Positions 12,255-24,559 of a stretch of DNA of 64,000 nt are shown in pieces; the first letter of the stretch is position 1, and each line of letters opens with the position of its first letter. Below the pieces are notes generated by a model. It was not told the origin of the DNA and did not search any database. It was given only the letters and a program-made list of their open reading frames with translations. Position numbers and translations under genes: made by a program. Source of the stretch: Cephalopachus bancanus (lineage: Eukaryota; Chordata; Mammalia; Primates; Tarsiidae); contig JAPVLO010000007.1 of the NCBI GenBank assembly GCA_027257055.1, positions 7,564,001 through 7,628,000 of the forward strand, given 5' to 3'.

Positions 12255-12362
12255 CTTTGTCTTGGGATCCTAACAGTTCTTTGATTGTTTTCTTCCTCTT
12301 ATATCAACTTTAGAAACTTTTATTTTGTATGAAATTACCCATTTCCTTAAGAACTACAAATA
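12255..12362 (+). repeat. Source segment of the inverted 108-bp copy
   Basis: Continuous with surrounding antisense L1 sequence and ending 29 bp before an Alu. It is the likely donor of the inverted copy at 10992-11099, because here it sits in natural L1 context whereas the other copy sits inside an Alu. Confidence 0.75.
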
Positions 12363-12391
12363 CAGAAATGTACTTATACATATTTATTTCA

Positions 12392-12680
12392 GCTGGATGC
12401 GGTGGCTCACACCTGTAATCCCAGCACTCTGGGAGGCCAAGGCAGGAGAATTGCTTGAACCCAGGAGTTTGAGACCAGCCTGGACAATGTAGTGAGACCT
12501 TGTCTCTACTGAAAAATCAAAAACTTAGCTGGGCATGGTGACATGTGCCTATAGTCCCAGCTTCACAGAAGGCTTAGGAGGAAGGATTGCCTGAGCCCAG
12601 GAGGTCAAGGCTGCAGTAAGCAGTGATTGTGCCACTGCACTCCAGTCAGGGTGAAAGAGTGAGATTCAGACTCAAAATAA

Positions 12681-12716
<36 letters not shown>
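12392..12716 (+). mobile_element. Alu, sense, with (AAT)n tail
   Basis: Full-length dimeric AluJ-like element. Its tail has become an AAT microsatellite (about 12675-12716). It forms an inverted pair with the Alu at 10,654-11,113. Confidence 0.92.
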
Positions 12717-12718
<2 letters not shown>

Positions 12719-14100
12719 TTTCTCATACATTTTATTTCTATAGAGTTTCTATTTAATTTTTACATTCTACTTTTTATGTGGCCTTTTTGTTTTTCTAGAT
12801 TAAATTTATCACAAGTTGGTCTACTATTAAAGTTTCAAGAAATCAGCTCTTGCACTTGTTTACTGTTTATTTTCTTGCTTTCTAATGTATGACTTTATCA
12901 TTTTTAATTGTTCTTTTCTTCTTCTAGATGTTATGTTGAATAATAAATTGACTTTCTCTTTTTCATTTTAACAATAAAGACACTTAAAGCTGTTAACTTT
13001 TTGTCTAAATACTGATTTTGATAAATTTTGATATGTAGTATATTATTATTATTTTCTAAAGTATCATTTATTGAATTCTTTATTTGGCCATTGTTCCAGT
13101 TTTTCCTTAGGAGAATGTTGTCACAGTAATTTACACTTTTGTTTGTCTGTTCTTAAAGCTTTTACTTTCAAACTTTAATGTACTTTGGTCAGAATGCAGC
13201 CTATAAAACCTCTACTGATATTTATTTGTTTGATCTTGTGTACAATAGCAAGTTATAAGATTAGTAAGTGCTATTTGAGTAATTCTAGAGAAAGAGTATC
13301 TCACTTATAGATTGCAGAATTTTTTTTACTTTACCTGTTGTGGTCTTGATTATAGGGAATTTAATGCTGTTCTGTAACTGATTTTTTGCTAGCATCTACT
13401 TGAAGTTCTTACATTCCTCACTTTGTGTGTTTTATTGCTATGTTATTTGGTGCATATAAATTTACAATTATTATATCTTAGTCATGTACTATATTTATCA
13501 TTGCATAACCACCTATTTATTTCCCTCAATATGTTTTATTTTTAATTATTTTATATTATTGCAATCTTTACTTTCCTACATTTATTACCATTGCTATGTC
13601 TCTGTAGAAACTTTTAATTTTAGGGTATCTGTGTGACTTTTTATAAGTATGTTATTCATAAAAAGTGCAATGTTGAAATATCTTTTAGAAGCCCTTTTGA
13701 GCATCTGGACCTTTGAATGGGTATTCCACATGAAGATTTTCTTTTTATTTTAGTTTCTTTCTTTTTTTTTTTTTTCTTCTACAAAAGTTTTTAAATTTTT
13801 GGTTGAGTTTTATTAACCTGAAGAATCATTTTTATAGCTGACATTTTTCTTTGTTTTAAGTCACTTTGCAAGCATTCTAAAGGAATGGAAGGGAAGAAAA
13901 TCATGGGTATTTCCTGTATCCTCATTGCAAAAGAACATAGCATTGTCTAATGAAATTTAGGCACCTCCAAGTTTCCCAACTCTCACCTTCTACAAATGGC
14001 TCTCTTTTCCTATCCAGATGGTGCTTTCTTGAATTCTATGGTTGTTGACTTTCTCTCATGAAATGTTGATTCCCATTTCATATGTTTTGATCCCAAGCCT

Positions 14101-15249
14101 TATTATTCTGGTACAATATTTTTAACTATATACTTCAAATTTTAAACATGCCAGTCAAATTCCTTTTTGTTCTAAAATTACCATATACAAACCTCATTTT
14201 ATTTTCCCCTCAACTCCTCTAAACAGCACCAAAATCTTCTACCCTCTTTAAAGTTTCAACAAGACATAGCATTTTATTAATTCTATTTAATAAGGAACTT
14301 GGAGAAAATAATGTTTCAAAAGCCAAGTCCTCTTTTTAATGAATGCTTCACAAAATACCCTTTCTCTAAAGGTCACTATTACTCTTATTTCAATGACAGT
14401 ATTAGTGTCCATGTGGACCATTGAACTATCACCTTCTTTCTATTGCCTTCTCACCTATTCTACTGGGAAATTTGTCCTGAGTAAATGATAAACACAAGTT
14501 AAACTCTCGTGCATACAGCATCCATTTTTTTTAAAAATGGCATACTTACTTATAACAACTTAATAAACAGCAATATTAAATCAACTCATATTAAAATTCA
14601 GTTTTATAACTCGTGGTGTGTAGTAATGAGAATGAAAAAGTGTGGGATCCAGACAGTGGGGAGGGGCACAGAGGAGATAGGCAGTAACCACAGAGGAAGG
14701 ACCATGAGATTATTAAAGAGGCGCTATTCTTTATTAATAATAGAATTTCCAGCATTGGTGCACCACCTACTGACTGAAGTCCAAATAAGGCTGTTTTAAA
14801 ATATCAGTTAATGCATGTCATAAAAATAAATCAACTGAGTAACTTAAGAAAGTCCTTTATTAATTTTCTTCCTAAGAAACTTTGCAGGCCATTTATTAAC
14901 TATAGAGTAGCATAACTCAATAACATGGAACTCAAAGCCACTCAACATCTGAAAAGAATCTTTTTTTTTATTATCTAGTAGACATTTATTAAGCCCCTGA
15001 TAGGAACTTTGGAGCATATAAAGATAACCACTGAGTTCCTACATCTTAAATTCTCATGCAAGGACAGACCACTTCTGAGTCTCACTCTTCCTACCCCTTT
15101 TATGGTCCCCATTCAGCATGCCAGAGCATGCGACAGTTCCCAAATCAGCCTTCCAATGCAGTTTCATACACCCTTCCTGTCACCCATGCTGTTTTTTTCT
15201 CCCTAGAACTACCCCCCTCCTCTTCCCTCCTCTTTAAACATGACTTCAG
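14101..15249. other. Intergenic, nothing recognised
   Basis: AT-rich, probably decayed LINE in part. No gene supported. Confidence 0.35.
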
Positions 15250-16900
15250 TTCCATCATGATGCAATTAGTGAATCATTTTTTTAAACACTTAAGGTTTTT
15301 CCAGTTTTGCATTATTATAAACAATTCTGTGACTTACATCTTTGTCCAAATTTCTGAATATTTCCTTAGACTAGATTCCTACACGGGGAATCACAAAGAC
15401 AAAGGGCAATGTTTGAGACTCTTCATAAACTGGGAGCGGTGACTCACACCTGTAATCCCAGTATTTTGGGAGGCGATGGTGAGACACTCAGGATTGCCTG
15501 AGTCCAGGGGTTCAGAACTAGCCTGGATAACTTGGTGAGACTTCGTCTCTACTATAAATCAAAAAATTAGCCTAGTGTGGTGGTGTGCGCCTGTGGTTCC
15601 AGCTACTTGGAAGGCTGAGGCAGAAAGATGACCTGAGCTCAGCAGGTCAAGACTGTGGTAGCTGTGAGCATGACACTGCACTTCAGCCTGGGAGACAGAG
15701 TGAGACTCCAACTAAAAAAAAAAAAAAAAAAAAGACTCTTCATAGATAATTGCTAAATTATTCTCCAAAAAGATTGTACTGATTGATACTTTCAATAGAC
15801 ATGTATGAAAGACATGTATGAAAGTACCCATTTCACTTCACATTCACCAGCTTTGAATAAGAGCTGTATTTTAGTTTGCTAAATGGATAGGTCAAAAATG
15901 ACATGCTGTTTTAACTGGCATTTATTTGATTACCAGTGTGGAAGACCATGTTTTCACATTAATCATTTGCACTTTTTCTACCAATTGTCTGTCCACATTA
16001 TTCTCATTTTCCAAAGGTTTTAGTAGGTTTTTAATAATCTATGAGGGTTTTTACATATTAAGAAAATTAACACATAATCCATTATATTTGTGGTAAATAT
16101 TTTCATACTACATTTTCCTTTCAATATTTTCTTTGATATTTTCTACATTTTTGAATCCATCCTACTTAAGCAGTAGAATCTGTATGAATAACGAGAGTTT
16201 GGATATTTATCTCTTTAGATAATCTAGGATTGGTTTAGATGTGTAGCCAGAGATAATCCTACTTTCTGTCTTTTCCAAATACTTAACTGGCTGTGCCAGC
16301 ATTATTTATTTACTAATCTGTTCTTTCTCCTTGGAATTGAAATGCCAATTTAAATAAAATGCTAAGGCATCATATACATTAGTGTTTATTTTAAGGATGT
16401 CCATTTCTTTCTACTCATTTTTGCCCAGCATCGCGCTGTTTTAGCTACTATAGCTGCAAAATATGTTGTAGTATCTGGTAGATCCAGTTCTCCTCTTTGC
16501 CTTTTCAAAATTTTCCTGGCTATTCTCACCTCTTTATTCTTGCAAATGAACATTAGAATCACTCTGTCAGGTTCCAAAAGTGTCCCATTGGGATTTTGAT
16601 TGGAATTTCATTAAACTAATTTAGGGAAGACTGGCAGCATCAAAACACTCAGTCCTCCTGCAGAGGAGTATGATGCATCTTCTTTGATTCCTTTTATGTT
16701 CCTCTGAAAAATGATGTGATTCTCTTCATGCAGTTCCCATATATCCCTTGCTAAGATTTCTTCTGAGATATTTCATATCTTGAGTTATTAATACATTGAA
16801 TAGAATTTTTCTATTATTGTGTATAAGTGATCATTGCTGGGATGAAAGTTGTTGATTTTTGCATTTTCCAAATAAATGTGAATAAAATTTAAAAATTTGA
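15250..16900 (-). mobile_element. Old L1/HAL1-type element, antisense, with ORF2 remnant
   Basis: The - strand frame at 16,577-16,386 contains a degraded match to the end of L1 ORF2 (a GELDLPDTTTYFAAIVAKT stretch resembling the conserved GGLxLPDFKTYYKATVIKT region). 15,250-16,100 reads as long antisense LINE 3' sequence. Interrupted by an Alu at 15,428-15,733. A 13-bp tandem duplication (agacatgtatgaa) lies near 15,800. Confidence 0.65.
15428..15733 (+). mobile_element. Alu, sense
   Basis: Full dimer with poly(A), flanked by an 11-bp target-site duplication (gactcttcata) at 15417-15427 and 15734-15744. Carries the 'gagactccaac' end and 'cagcaggtcaag' wording shared with other Alus here. Confidence 0.95.
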
Positions 16901-18907
16901 TATTAACTTTTAAAATAAATCACAATTATCCAAAGTATAATTTTGATAGATATGCAACCAGTGCTATGGGCTGATTTATCTTGTTAGAAGTGTAAATACA
17001 CGAATGTGTTTTTGCTGCAGCCACCAATTGGCTGATGTACATAACTAAAGCTATTTGAGAATCTCATCTCGCTCAGAATTATATTCAAATGCCATTTGAA
17101 GAAATGAAGAAACCACTGAAATTACTTCCTAAGGCAGGCTTTTTCTACATTATTACTCTGAGTAAGCAGCAAGTAAGAAGAGGAAAAAGACCACAGATGT
17201 AGATTATGGTCTTGCTTCCCTGTGTTCCTGAGATTCTCAACACGTGGGTTCTGGTGACTCTGTTTCCCCACCTACTATGTGTCTGAAGTGTTCACCAGGA
17301 ATGCCTATGTGAATTTAAGATTCCATTATGATATGTCGCCTTGCAAGCACTCATAAACATTGTCATCATTGCTTAACGTAACCCACACAATCCATACAAG
17401 GGGATGTTTTCTGTGAGAGCGTATGCTCGCTTTGCAGTCCCAGCTCTTGAGAAAATGTCTTACTTTCCTCTCTTCCCCAGTGGTTACAGTACATTCATTT
17501 GTCAAATATTTCTTTGATGAAAAATGGAGGTGGAAGGAGCAGGGTGGATTTTGGTACATTTTGACATTAAACAAACTTGCAGCACACAAGTAAAGCAATA
17601 TGCAGCGGTTGGCTGGTTATTTTCTAATCAATCATTCAGGCACTTTTTCTAATAGGGCCACGCACTGATTTACTAAGGACATATGGCTTGGCATTTTTTT
17701 CCTCGGCCTAAGGCTCAAGCAAACAGCTGTTCTCTCAAATGAAGGCAGTCTGGGCTGCAAGCTCTAGGCTCCCTCCAGACCTGCTCTGCACTGCCAGCTG
17801 GGGAACCGCCCCTGCTTCTCTGAGCTCTGGTCTCCCTAGACCGCTTTGGGACCCTTAGAACAGGCAGGGACACTGCTCAGGCTTGGGGACCTGCTGATTC
17901 TCCTCCCAAGCCCTTGTACCTTTTTTGCATTAGGGACCTTCATATTGTGCCTTGCAAGTTCCAAATTCTGGTAATTGTCAAAGTTCATAAACTGTCACGC
18001 TCTTGCTGACCCCCATTAATAAATAAGGCATGATGTTACCTACATCTAGGGCCTAGCTTGTTCTCTGGCAATTCCTTTATTCACTCAACAGATGCCTATT
18101 GAGCAGCTACTAAATGCCTGGCACTGTGCTAGGTACATGCGCAGGTACTGAGGCTGTATCTGCTAGTGAGGCAGACCCTCTCTCCAGAGATGACATCTCT
18201 CCTCCAGTTTTGGTCCGTGTGCTGTCTCACCAGAACTGGGAAGATCAAAACCTCAGACTCTTGCAGTCCTCCAGACCCCTTCTTGGTGTGCTTCATAATC
18301 AAGAATGTTATCAGTTTATACTTCATGGGAAACAAATATTTTGGAAAATTTCTGACATTATGTTGGGGCATCTAAATGTGAATAGGCCTTGCTTTCTTTC
18401 CCTTGGTTGAAAAACAATCATACTGCTAGAAAGGACACACTGTTTTGCTTTGTTTTGCCTGAGAGGAGGGTGCAAGGACATACATTGGGAAGGAAAGAAG
18501 ACACCTCTGTGTGGTCTCTTCCTAAAAGTTTTCCAACATGACACTTGAGTGTGCAAAGGCTTACCTACCCACTGCAGAGAGGCTGGTCATTCAATGTCAT
18601 GGTTTCCAGCTTGAATGCCAACAATCCAGCTTAGTCTTTTTTTCACTGAAATGACTAAATCAATCGGCATGGACATTTGGCAACAGGACAAGCAACAGAC
18701 TCCCAGGTGAGTAGAGGCAAGGCCACCTGTCGGGCCTGTGTACCTGCTGTCCAGTACTTCTTGGATTCCAAGACCTTGGACAAGAACCACGGAATATATC
18801 CCTCTTGGGCCCAAACTCAAGAACCTTCTACCCGCAAGATGCTAGGCTCCTCACTCTACTCCACAGTCATCAATCTGTCCCAGGGGTCCAGGGTCTTGAT
18901 GATGAAA
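16901..18907. other. Intergenic; L2 piece at about 18,060-18,140
   Basis: No gene seen. 18,060-18,140 has L2 wording ('aaatgcctggcactgtgcta'). The remainder is unassigned. Confidence 0.45.
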
Positions 18908-18908
18908 C

Positions 18909-18956
<48 letters not shown>

Positions 18957-18964
18957 TTTTTTTT
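18908..18964. repeat. (TA)n followed by T26
   Basis: Alternating TA of about 32 bp running directly into a T homopolymer. Confidence 0.95.
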
Positions 18965-19527
18965 AAGGATCAGCTCAACTCTTACAAGATGATTCATGGA
19001 AAACAACTGACTTTCCTTTTACTCTTCCACCTTTTTGTACTTGTTTTAAATGCAATTTTCTAGACGTACCTAGACATACCTCAAATGTCACACTTCTGTA
19101 GAACAGACCTCTTGGGAAAACCATGATCAAGCAAAATGCTGACTCTACCCTGAATTCTGTGACTAGAACACAGCAAGAATGAATTGCATGTTCCCTTATA
19201 TTCAGAACATTGTAAATCATTCCCCTTCCTACAGAATGAATAAGGGTCACCCAGCAGGTCACACTCAGATTTTAAACAACCATTTTCTGCTGTTACTGGC
19301 CTCACACTCTGAACCTGGAACACAAGGGAGGCACGCTGTTAGATTGTGTGTTGTGGAGGGGTCAGCACTCACTCCTGGCACCATGACCTAGTGATGAGAG
19401 ATTAAGGCTAGGAATTGGATGGGAGAGGCTCCAACATCTCCTCGCCTCCATTTTCTAGCTGTAAAACAGGAACAATAGTCCTGCTTTCCTTTTTTTACAA
19501 GGTGTCACTCTGGTAAATGAGAGAATA
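18965..19527. other. Intergenic; MIR-like piece near 19,435-19,490
   Basis: No gene seen. 'ccattttctagctgtaaaac' is MIR-like. Confidence 0.35.
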
Positions 19528-20113
19528 TGAAGAGAACCAAAAAAGAACTGGAATGTATTTATTAAAAATTGTGTATTTATTCTTACATGTTTAGACTTCA
19601 GTCACCTTCAAAGCACTCTTCGTTTGATGCAATACACCTATCAAGATGCTTTTCCCACTGTTCAAAGCAGTTTTTGAACTCATTGATGTTGATGCCTTTT
19701 AGTGCTTCTGCCATTTTCTGTTTCATCCTCTTCCACATCAGCAAAACATTTTCATGGAGGAAACAAAAAAATGTTGCTTGGGACAAGATCGAGTAAATAG
19801 GGAGGGTGGGCAGGGGGTCTTGTCATTTTGGGTCAAAAACTGCTGAACATAGTATAGTGTGGGCAGGTTGTTCATGTAAATCACCCATCATGAAATGGGC
19901 AAACATGTTGAAAGAATTCAACCAAAAAAAATTAACCGAAGCGGAACACAACTTCTCACAATGTAGAAATCATTGTACAAATCTTTGTACCAATGCTAGC
20001 TGGTACACTGATGCTGATGGGTTCCTAGAACACTTACCTAGCAGGGGAAGCCAGTGCTACAAGGGGCTCGCCCTCCAGAAAATAATTCCAGTTTTTTGAG
20101 GGCTCCCCCCTCA
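19528..20113 (-). mobile_element. Internally deleted mariner-type DNA transposon, copy 1
   Basis: Tc1/mariner element of 586 bp, bounded by TA dinucleotides (19526-19527 and 20114-20115) and imperfect inverted repeats of about 30 bp starting TGAgGgg. The - strand encodes only the 3' third of a mariner transposase. It includes a HPPYLLDLVPSNIFLF segment corresponding to the third catalytic Asp region (usually SPDLAPSDFxLF), a frame change, then the C-terminal FKNCFEQWEKHLDRCIASN segment ending in FEGD. The N-terminal DNA-binding half and the first two catalytic Asp residues are missing, so it is non-autonomous. A second copy with similar structure is at 48,391-48,938. The ends do not match Hsmar1, MADE1 or Hsmar2 as I remember them. 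Confidence 0.85.
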
Positions 20114-20115
20114 TA

Positions 20116-21773
20116 TGCGTGGGGCACTCTAAGCTGCTTTGGAGAAAGACAAGATATTTCTAACCCCAGAATACTGCCCAAGCACTCATTATTGAGTGGG
20201 TTGGGCTCCAGGGGCTTGAAAGAGGTAATAGTTTGATCCTTTGAAGCTGTGGGCAGCTGAACTGCTTTCGAAAAGGGGATTGTGTCTGTAATTGTTCTCT
20301 CTCTCCCTCAGTGTTCACACTGTTGGCCTCTGAAATGTTATATCCAAAAGGTCACCAAGACAGAGTCAAGCAAGAATAGACCACACAAAATGAAGCTGTC
20401 TGAAGCTGTCCCAGGCCTGTAATTCCCTGTTTCCAAGATCCCTGTGGATGAAGTACTTAGAAGGGGGGCCCCTACAAGGCCTAAGTGTGTTTCTGGATTG
20501 GTCTATTTGCCTCCAGCAAAGACAGAGAACTAATTTGCCTCCAGCAAAATGAAGGAAACTACCAAGCTCCACGGCAAGAGCCAGGCCCTGTCCTTTCTAT
20601 AAACTTAATTAGGCTTCTCACAAAGGGGACAAATCTTAGCCCACAGAGTGTCACCCTCTCCCATTTGATGACATGAAAGACATACAGTGGACTTACCATA
20701 TTGGCCACAGTCACCAAACAGCAGGTCAAACATGTACTGTAAAGGGGAAAATATCAAAATTAAAACATGGCTCATGTCCGTGCTTATTCAAAGGCTGTTC
20801 TGAGCTTCTTTGGTTTCAGGCGCTTGACAGTTGGCCAGTGAATCCCCTTCCACCTCTCCATCTCCTGATGTTGCAATAGGGAACAAACAACATCAGTTAA
20901 ACAAATGTGAAAGAAAGGATTGCAAGAACTGTTTATCTCAGGCACATATACAATGATGACACAGCATCCTGGTAAGAACCTCTGGTCAGGTTTTATACCA
21001 TCATGTGTGTGAGTATAGGAGAGTTTTTTCATGATAAAAGCTTTTAGCAAAGAAAGTCAAGCTCATTTAGATATGTACCTTGTTATGGAGAAACTGCTAA
21101 TAAGACAAATTGACTTGGCATTAAGAAATTACACTTAATTTCTCAAGATGAAGAATTATTGGAATAGTCAGAGCCCTTCTAGGAGAAAAGATTTATTATG
21201 ACAGAGATTTAGGAATAACTTGGTTACATAGGTGAACAGAAAGCAGAGGGGAAAATCATATAGATAGGAAATTCTGGACAGTTACCTGAAATCTTCAATC
21301 ACTAATGGGAACACAAGTGAACTGGACTCTAGATTCTTGTTAAATTAGGAGGGATGTGAGATTTCTAAAATGGGGGGTCGCCTTTGCAGAGACAAAAATC
21401 ACTTTCTGGTCTCTCCTTCATGGCCAGTTAAGTTAAGTTCCGGAGGTTGGAGACCGCAGGTTGTTGAAGTCTCAGGCTTAAGCTGTGCTGGTCACGTCTC
21501 CATTCCAGTAGGGCCACCCAGCCACAAAGGGAAAGGGTGAGAGTGTACCCAAGCATTTTGCCAGTAAGACTTCTTTAAAAAGGCTCAAACTTCCCCTCCT
21601 CACCTTCTGCCTCTGCCATTGCTGTCTCTTACCCTAAGCAGTTACTGAATCGATCTCCCAAATGATCTCCCTATGCAGTCTTAGATGTTGGAGCTAAAGA
21701 AAACCCCTGTTTTTAGCGTGTCATTGGTACCCAATAAGCCCACTGAAAGTGAATCCACTTAAGACCAATACCA
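20116..21773. other. Intergenic, no gene
   Basis: No gene or named repeat seen. A 16-bp direct repeat (atttgcctccagcaaa) recurs 28 bp apart at 20505-20520 and 20533-20548, and a 10-bp tandem (tgaagctgtc) lies near 20,390. Confidence 0.4.
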
Positions 21774-22074
21774 GGCCAGGTGTGGTGGTTCACACTTATA
21801 ATCCCAGAATTTGGGAGGCCAAGACAGGAGGATCACTTGAGCCCAGGAATGCAAGACCAGCCCAGACAACATAGCAAGACCTTGTCTCTACAACAAATAA
21901 AGAAAGAAATTAACCAGGCATGGTGGTACACACCTGTAAAGCCAACTACTAGGGAGGCTGAGGAGGAAGGATCACTTGAGCCCATGAAGTCAATGTTGCA
22001 ATGAGCCAGGATCATGCCACTGTACTCCAGTCTGGGTGACAGAGTAAAACGCCAAATAAAAAAAAAAAAAAAAA
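21774..22074 (+). mobile_element. Alu, sense
   Basis: Full dimer with A-rich linker (acaacaaataaagaaag) and terminal poly(A). AluJ-like. Confidence 0.93.
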
Positions 22075-22149
22075 TTATAGTAAATAATAAAAGAACAAAA
22101 AGTGTTGCTGAGATCTTATCTTGAAAAATTAAATATAAAATGATGATAA

Positions 22150-22250
22150 TTTATATACATACACACATATATACACATATGCATACATATAGTAAAATAC
22201 ATATTTATGATATATATTTATATATTCAGATATATACACATATAACATAA
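22150..22250. repeat. AT-rich low-complexity tract
   Basis: Mixed TATA/CACATA repeats. Confidence 0.85.
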
Positions 22251-23280
22251 AATTGTAACACTATGAAATTGCTATTACATAGAACAAATCAAATGTTAGT
22301 TTTTGCCATGACTTTTGCCACCAAACTGGGAAATAGCACTACACAATATGTTTGAATTTCACAACTCAATCGTAGGAATGGACACCTTGGCAGAAAAATC
22401 AGGGACTTGATTCGTTTTCCCAAGAGCCTCTCCCAGTTTTTGGCTATTCAGATCTATGTCATATGAAATGCTTTTTCTTTGTGAACCATCCCTTTTTGAT
22501 TTTCTCTACTCAAGTGTTAACTGCCTTAATTCTATACAAAGTCATCTACTGGTGGTTTTAGTGTATCATGGAGAATTTCTTGAGCATCATTCATCAACTA
22601 GATGAAATTCTGCACCTTTTTCAAGAGTTCAGTTTCACTTTCCAACCACTTATACATTTTCAGTTTTGGACAACAGTGAGAGACTAACCAGCAAACACAT
22701 AGGCTTGACAGATGCTGGTGTTTTCCTGGAAGAGTATAAGCACATATTTGGTCCCATAGTGAATACTTTCCTGTTATGATGATTCTTCCTTCCCTGTGTG
22801 GCCACATTTACAGCAAAGACTCAAAAAAATGGAGTTAGAAAAGGGGTTCCCCATCCCTCCAACACAGAAGTCATCACTCTGTACTTTAAAGTGCAATATG
22901 GAGGAACACACACATGGCACTTACACTGTGATGTGTCATAACGAGGGCTATATAAAATGCCAGCAGGGCACAGAAGGGCAGAGGTATGGCAGGGAGGTGC
23001 TAGGGCAGAGGTATGTCAGGGAGGCACTCGGGGATTGGAATATTTGCACAGAATCTCAAGACGTGAGTAAGACTCCTCAGGGCAAATCAGAGGAAAGGGC
23101 ATTCTGTGCAGAGAGAGCACCAAGTACAAAGTTCAAGGGTGTGGAAGTGTGTTGCCTGCTGAGGGGCAGCAAGCGACTGATATAGCCCAAAGTCCAGTTG
23201 AGTTGGGGAATGAAAGGACAAAGAAATCAAAGCCAGACAGGCAGACAGGACAGGTCACAAGAGCCTGCTAGATAGACCTC
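22251..23280. other. Intergenic; 27-bp tandem duplication inside
   Basis: No gene seen. 22975-23001 and 23002-23028 are adjacent 27-bp units (starting agggcagaggtatg) with about three differences. Confidence 0.5.
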
Positions 23281-23497
23281 AGGGTTTCTACACTGACATT
23301 ATCAGCATGTGAGGCCAGACCTCTCTTTTCGGTGGGAGACTGTTGCTGTCCTTTGCATTGTAGGATGTTTAGCAGCATCCCTAGCTTCTACCCATTAGAT
23401 GCCAGTTGTACCCTCACCACCAGCTGGGACAACTAACCCTGTCTCCAGACATTGCTCCATGCCCCCTGGGGGAACCCCCAGGTGAGAACCACTAGGA
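23281..23497 (-). mobile_element. MER5A (hAT-Charlie) DNA transposon relic
   Basis: Near-complete MER5A in antisense: 'attgtaggatgtttagcagc', 'tgtctccagacattgctcca' and the terminal 'gagaaccacta' are diagnostic. An old non-autonomous hAT element common to placental mammals. Confidence 0.85.
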
Positions 23498-23697
23498 TAG
23501 AGTAAGCTCTGAAGGGTAGGAACGGCCTGGAACAGAGGACCAGTGGTTATCTGTGCAATTAATGAATGAAAGGAGCACAGGCAAAACAATTGGAAAGTAG
23601 AAAGGACACATTCTCAGAGTCAAGAAGACACATAGAAAGGATTAAAGAAAATACAAGCCACTTTAAAGAGGAGGAGAGAGAAGTTGAAAAAGTTCAC

Positions 23698-23995
23698 GGC
23701 CAGGAGTGGTGGCTCAAGCCTGTAATCCCAGCACTTTGAGAGGAGGAGGTGAGAGGATTGCCTGAGCCCAGGGGTTCGAGAGCAGCCTGGGCATCTTGGC
23801 AAGACCTTGTCCCAACAATAATCAAAAAATTAGCTGGGTGTGGTGGTGTAGGCCTGTAGTTCCAGCTACTTGGAAGGCTGAAGCGGAAGGATCGCCTGAG
23901 CCCAGCAGGTGCGGGCTGGGGTGTCTATGAGCATGCTACTGCACTCCAGCCTGGGTGACAGGGTAAGACTTCAACTCAAAAAAAGAAAAAAAAAA
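23698..23995 (+). mobile_element. Alu, sense, private diagnostic bases
   Basis: Full dimer with poly(A). Shows the local signature: a caataatcaaaaaattag linker, 'ggatcgcctgagcccagcag' in the right arm, and an end reading 'gacttcaactc' instead of the usual 'gactccgtctc'. Confidence 0.95.
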
Positions 23996-24269
23996 GTGCA
24001 CTGTGAATTCAAAGATAAAGATCATTGCTGAGAGGTACCAAAGGAAGAGGTGGTTTGGAGTTTAAGAATGAATGAGTCCATAGAGTACGTGGAAATTTGG
24101 AGACCAGCCCCAAAGTGAGACCCCACTTCTGGAGCACAGGGAAAAACATGAGAGAACCTGCGGGGCTTACTGTTTTATTTTAAGAGCTATGTATGCTGTA
24201 TCTATCAGGGAAAAAACCTGGTTTTCTAGTGACTATAATTATATAAAGTTTCATTGTAAGTGTATTTGT

Positions 24270-24385
24270 AGGCCTGAGTTTCTTTGGGAGACCGAGGTAG
24301 GAGGACTGATTGAGGCCAGGAGTTTAAGACCAGCCTAGGCAACATAGCAAGATCCCCATCTCTACAAAATAAAAAAATAAAAATA
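24270..24385 (+). mobile_element. Alu left-arm monomer, sense
   Basis: Single arm with A-rich tail, flanked by a 12-bp target-site duplication (aagtgtatttgt) at 24258-24269 and 24386-24397. Confidence 0.85.
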
Positions 24386-24559
24386 AAGTGTATTTGTCAA
24401 GAAGCTGTTTCTGACATGACCACACTGTTTCTCCCACTACATTCTTACAACACAGATACACTTCTGACCCCAAACATTGGGGTTTTTCCCCCACTAATCA
24501 AGCAGTTCTCAAGCAGACATTTCAATTCTGACACTGTCTGCCTGGAGATGGTGTTGAAA

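Larger units (their letters stand above)
11575..14100 (-). mobile_element. Old L1, antisense, interrupted by an Alu
   Basis: Long AT-rich stretch reading as antisense L1 ORF2 in several places, for example 'ttatttggtgcatataaatt' near 13,445. Probably the same ancient insertion as 9,860-10,370, broken by younger Alus. Boundaries are approximate and no intact frame remains. Confidence 0.55.

Noticed and set aside
16386..16577. 63-codon - strand frame as a possible gene
   Set aside because: Degraded L1 ORF2 remnant inside an antisense LINE.
19598..19786. 62-codon - strand frame as a possible gene
   Set aside because: It is the C-terminal tail of a truncated mariner transposase without a start, DNA-binding domain or complete catalytic triad.
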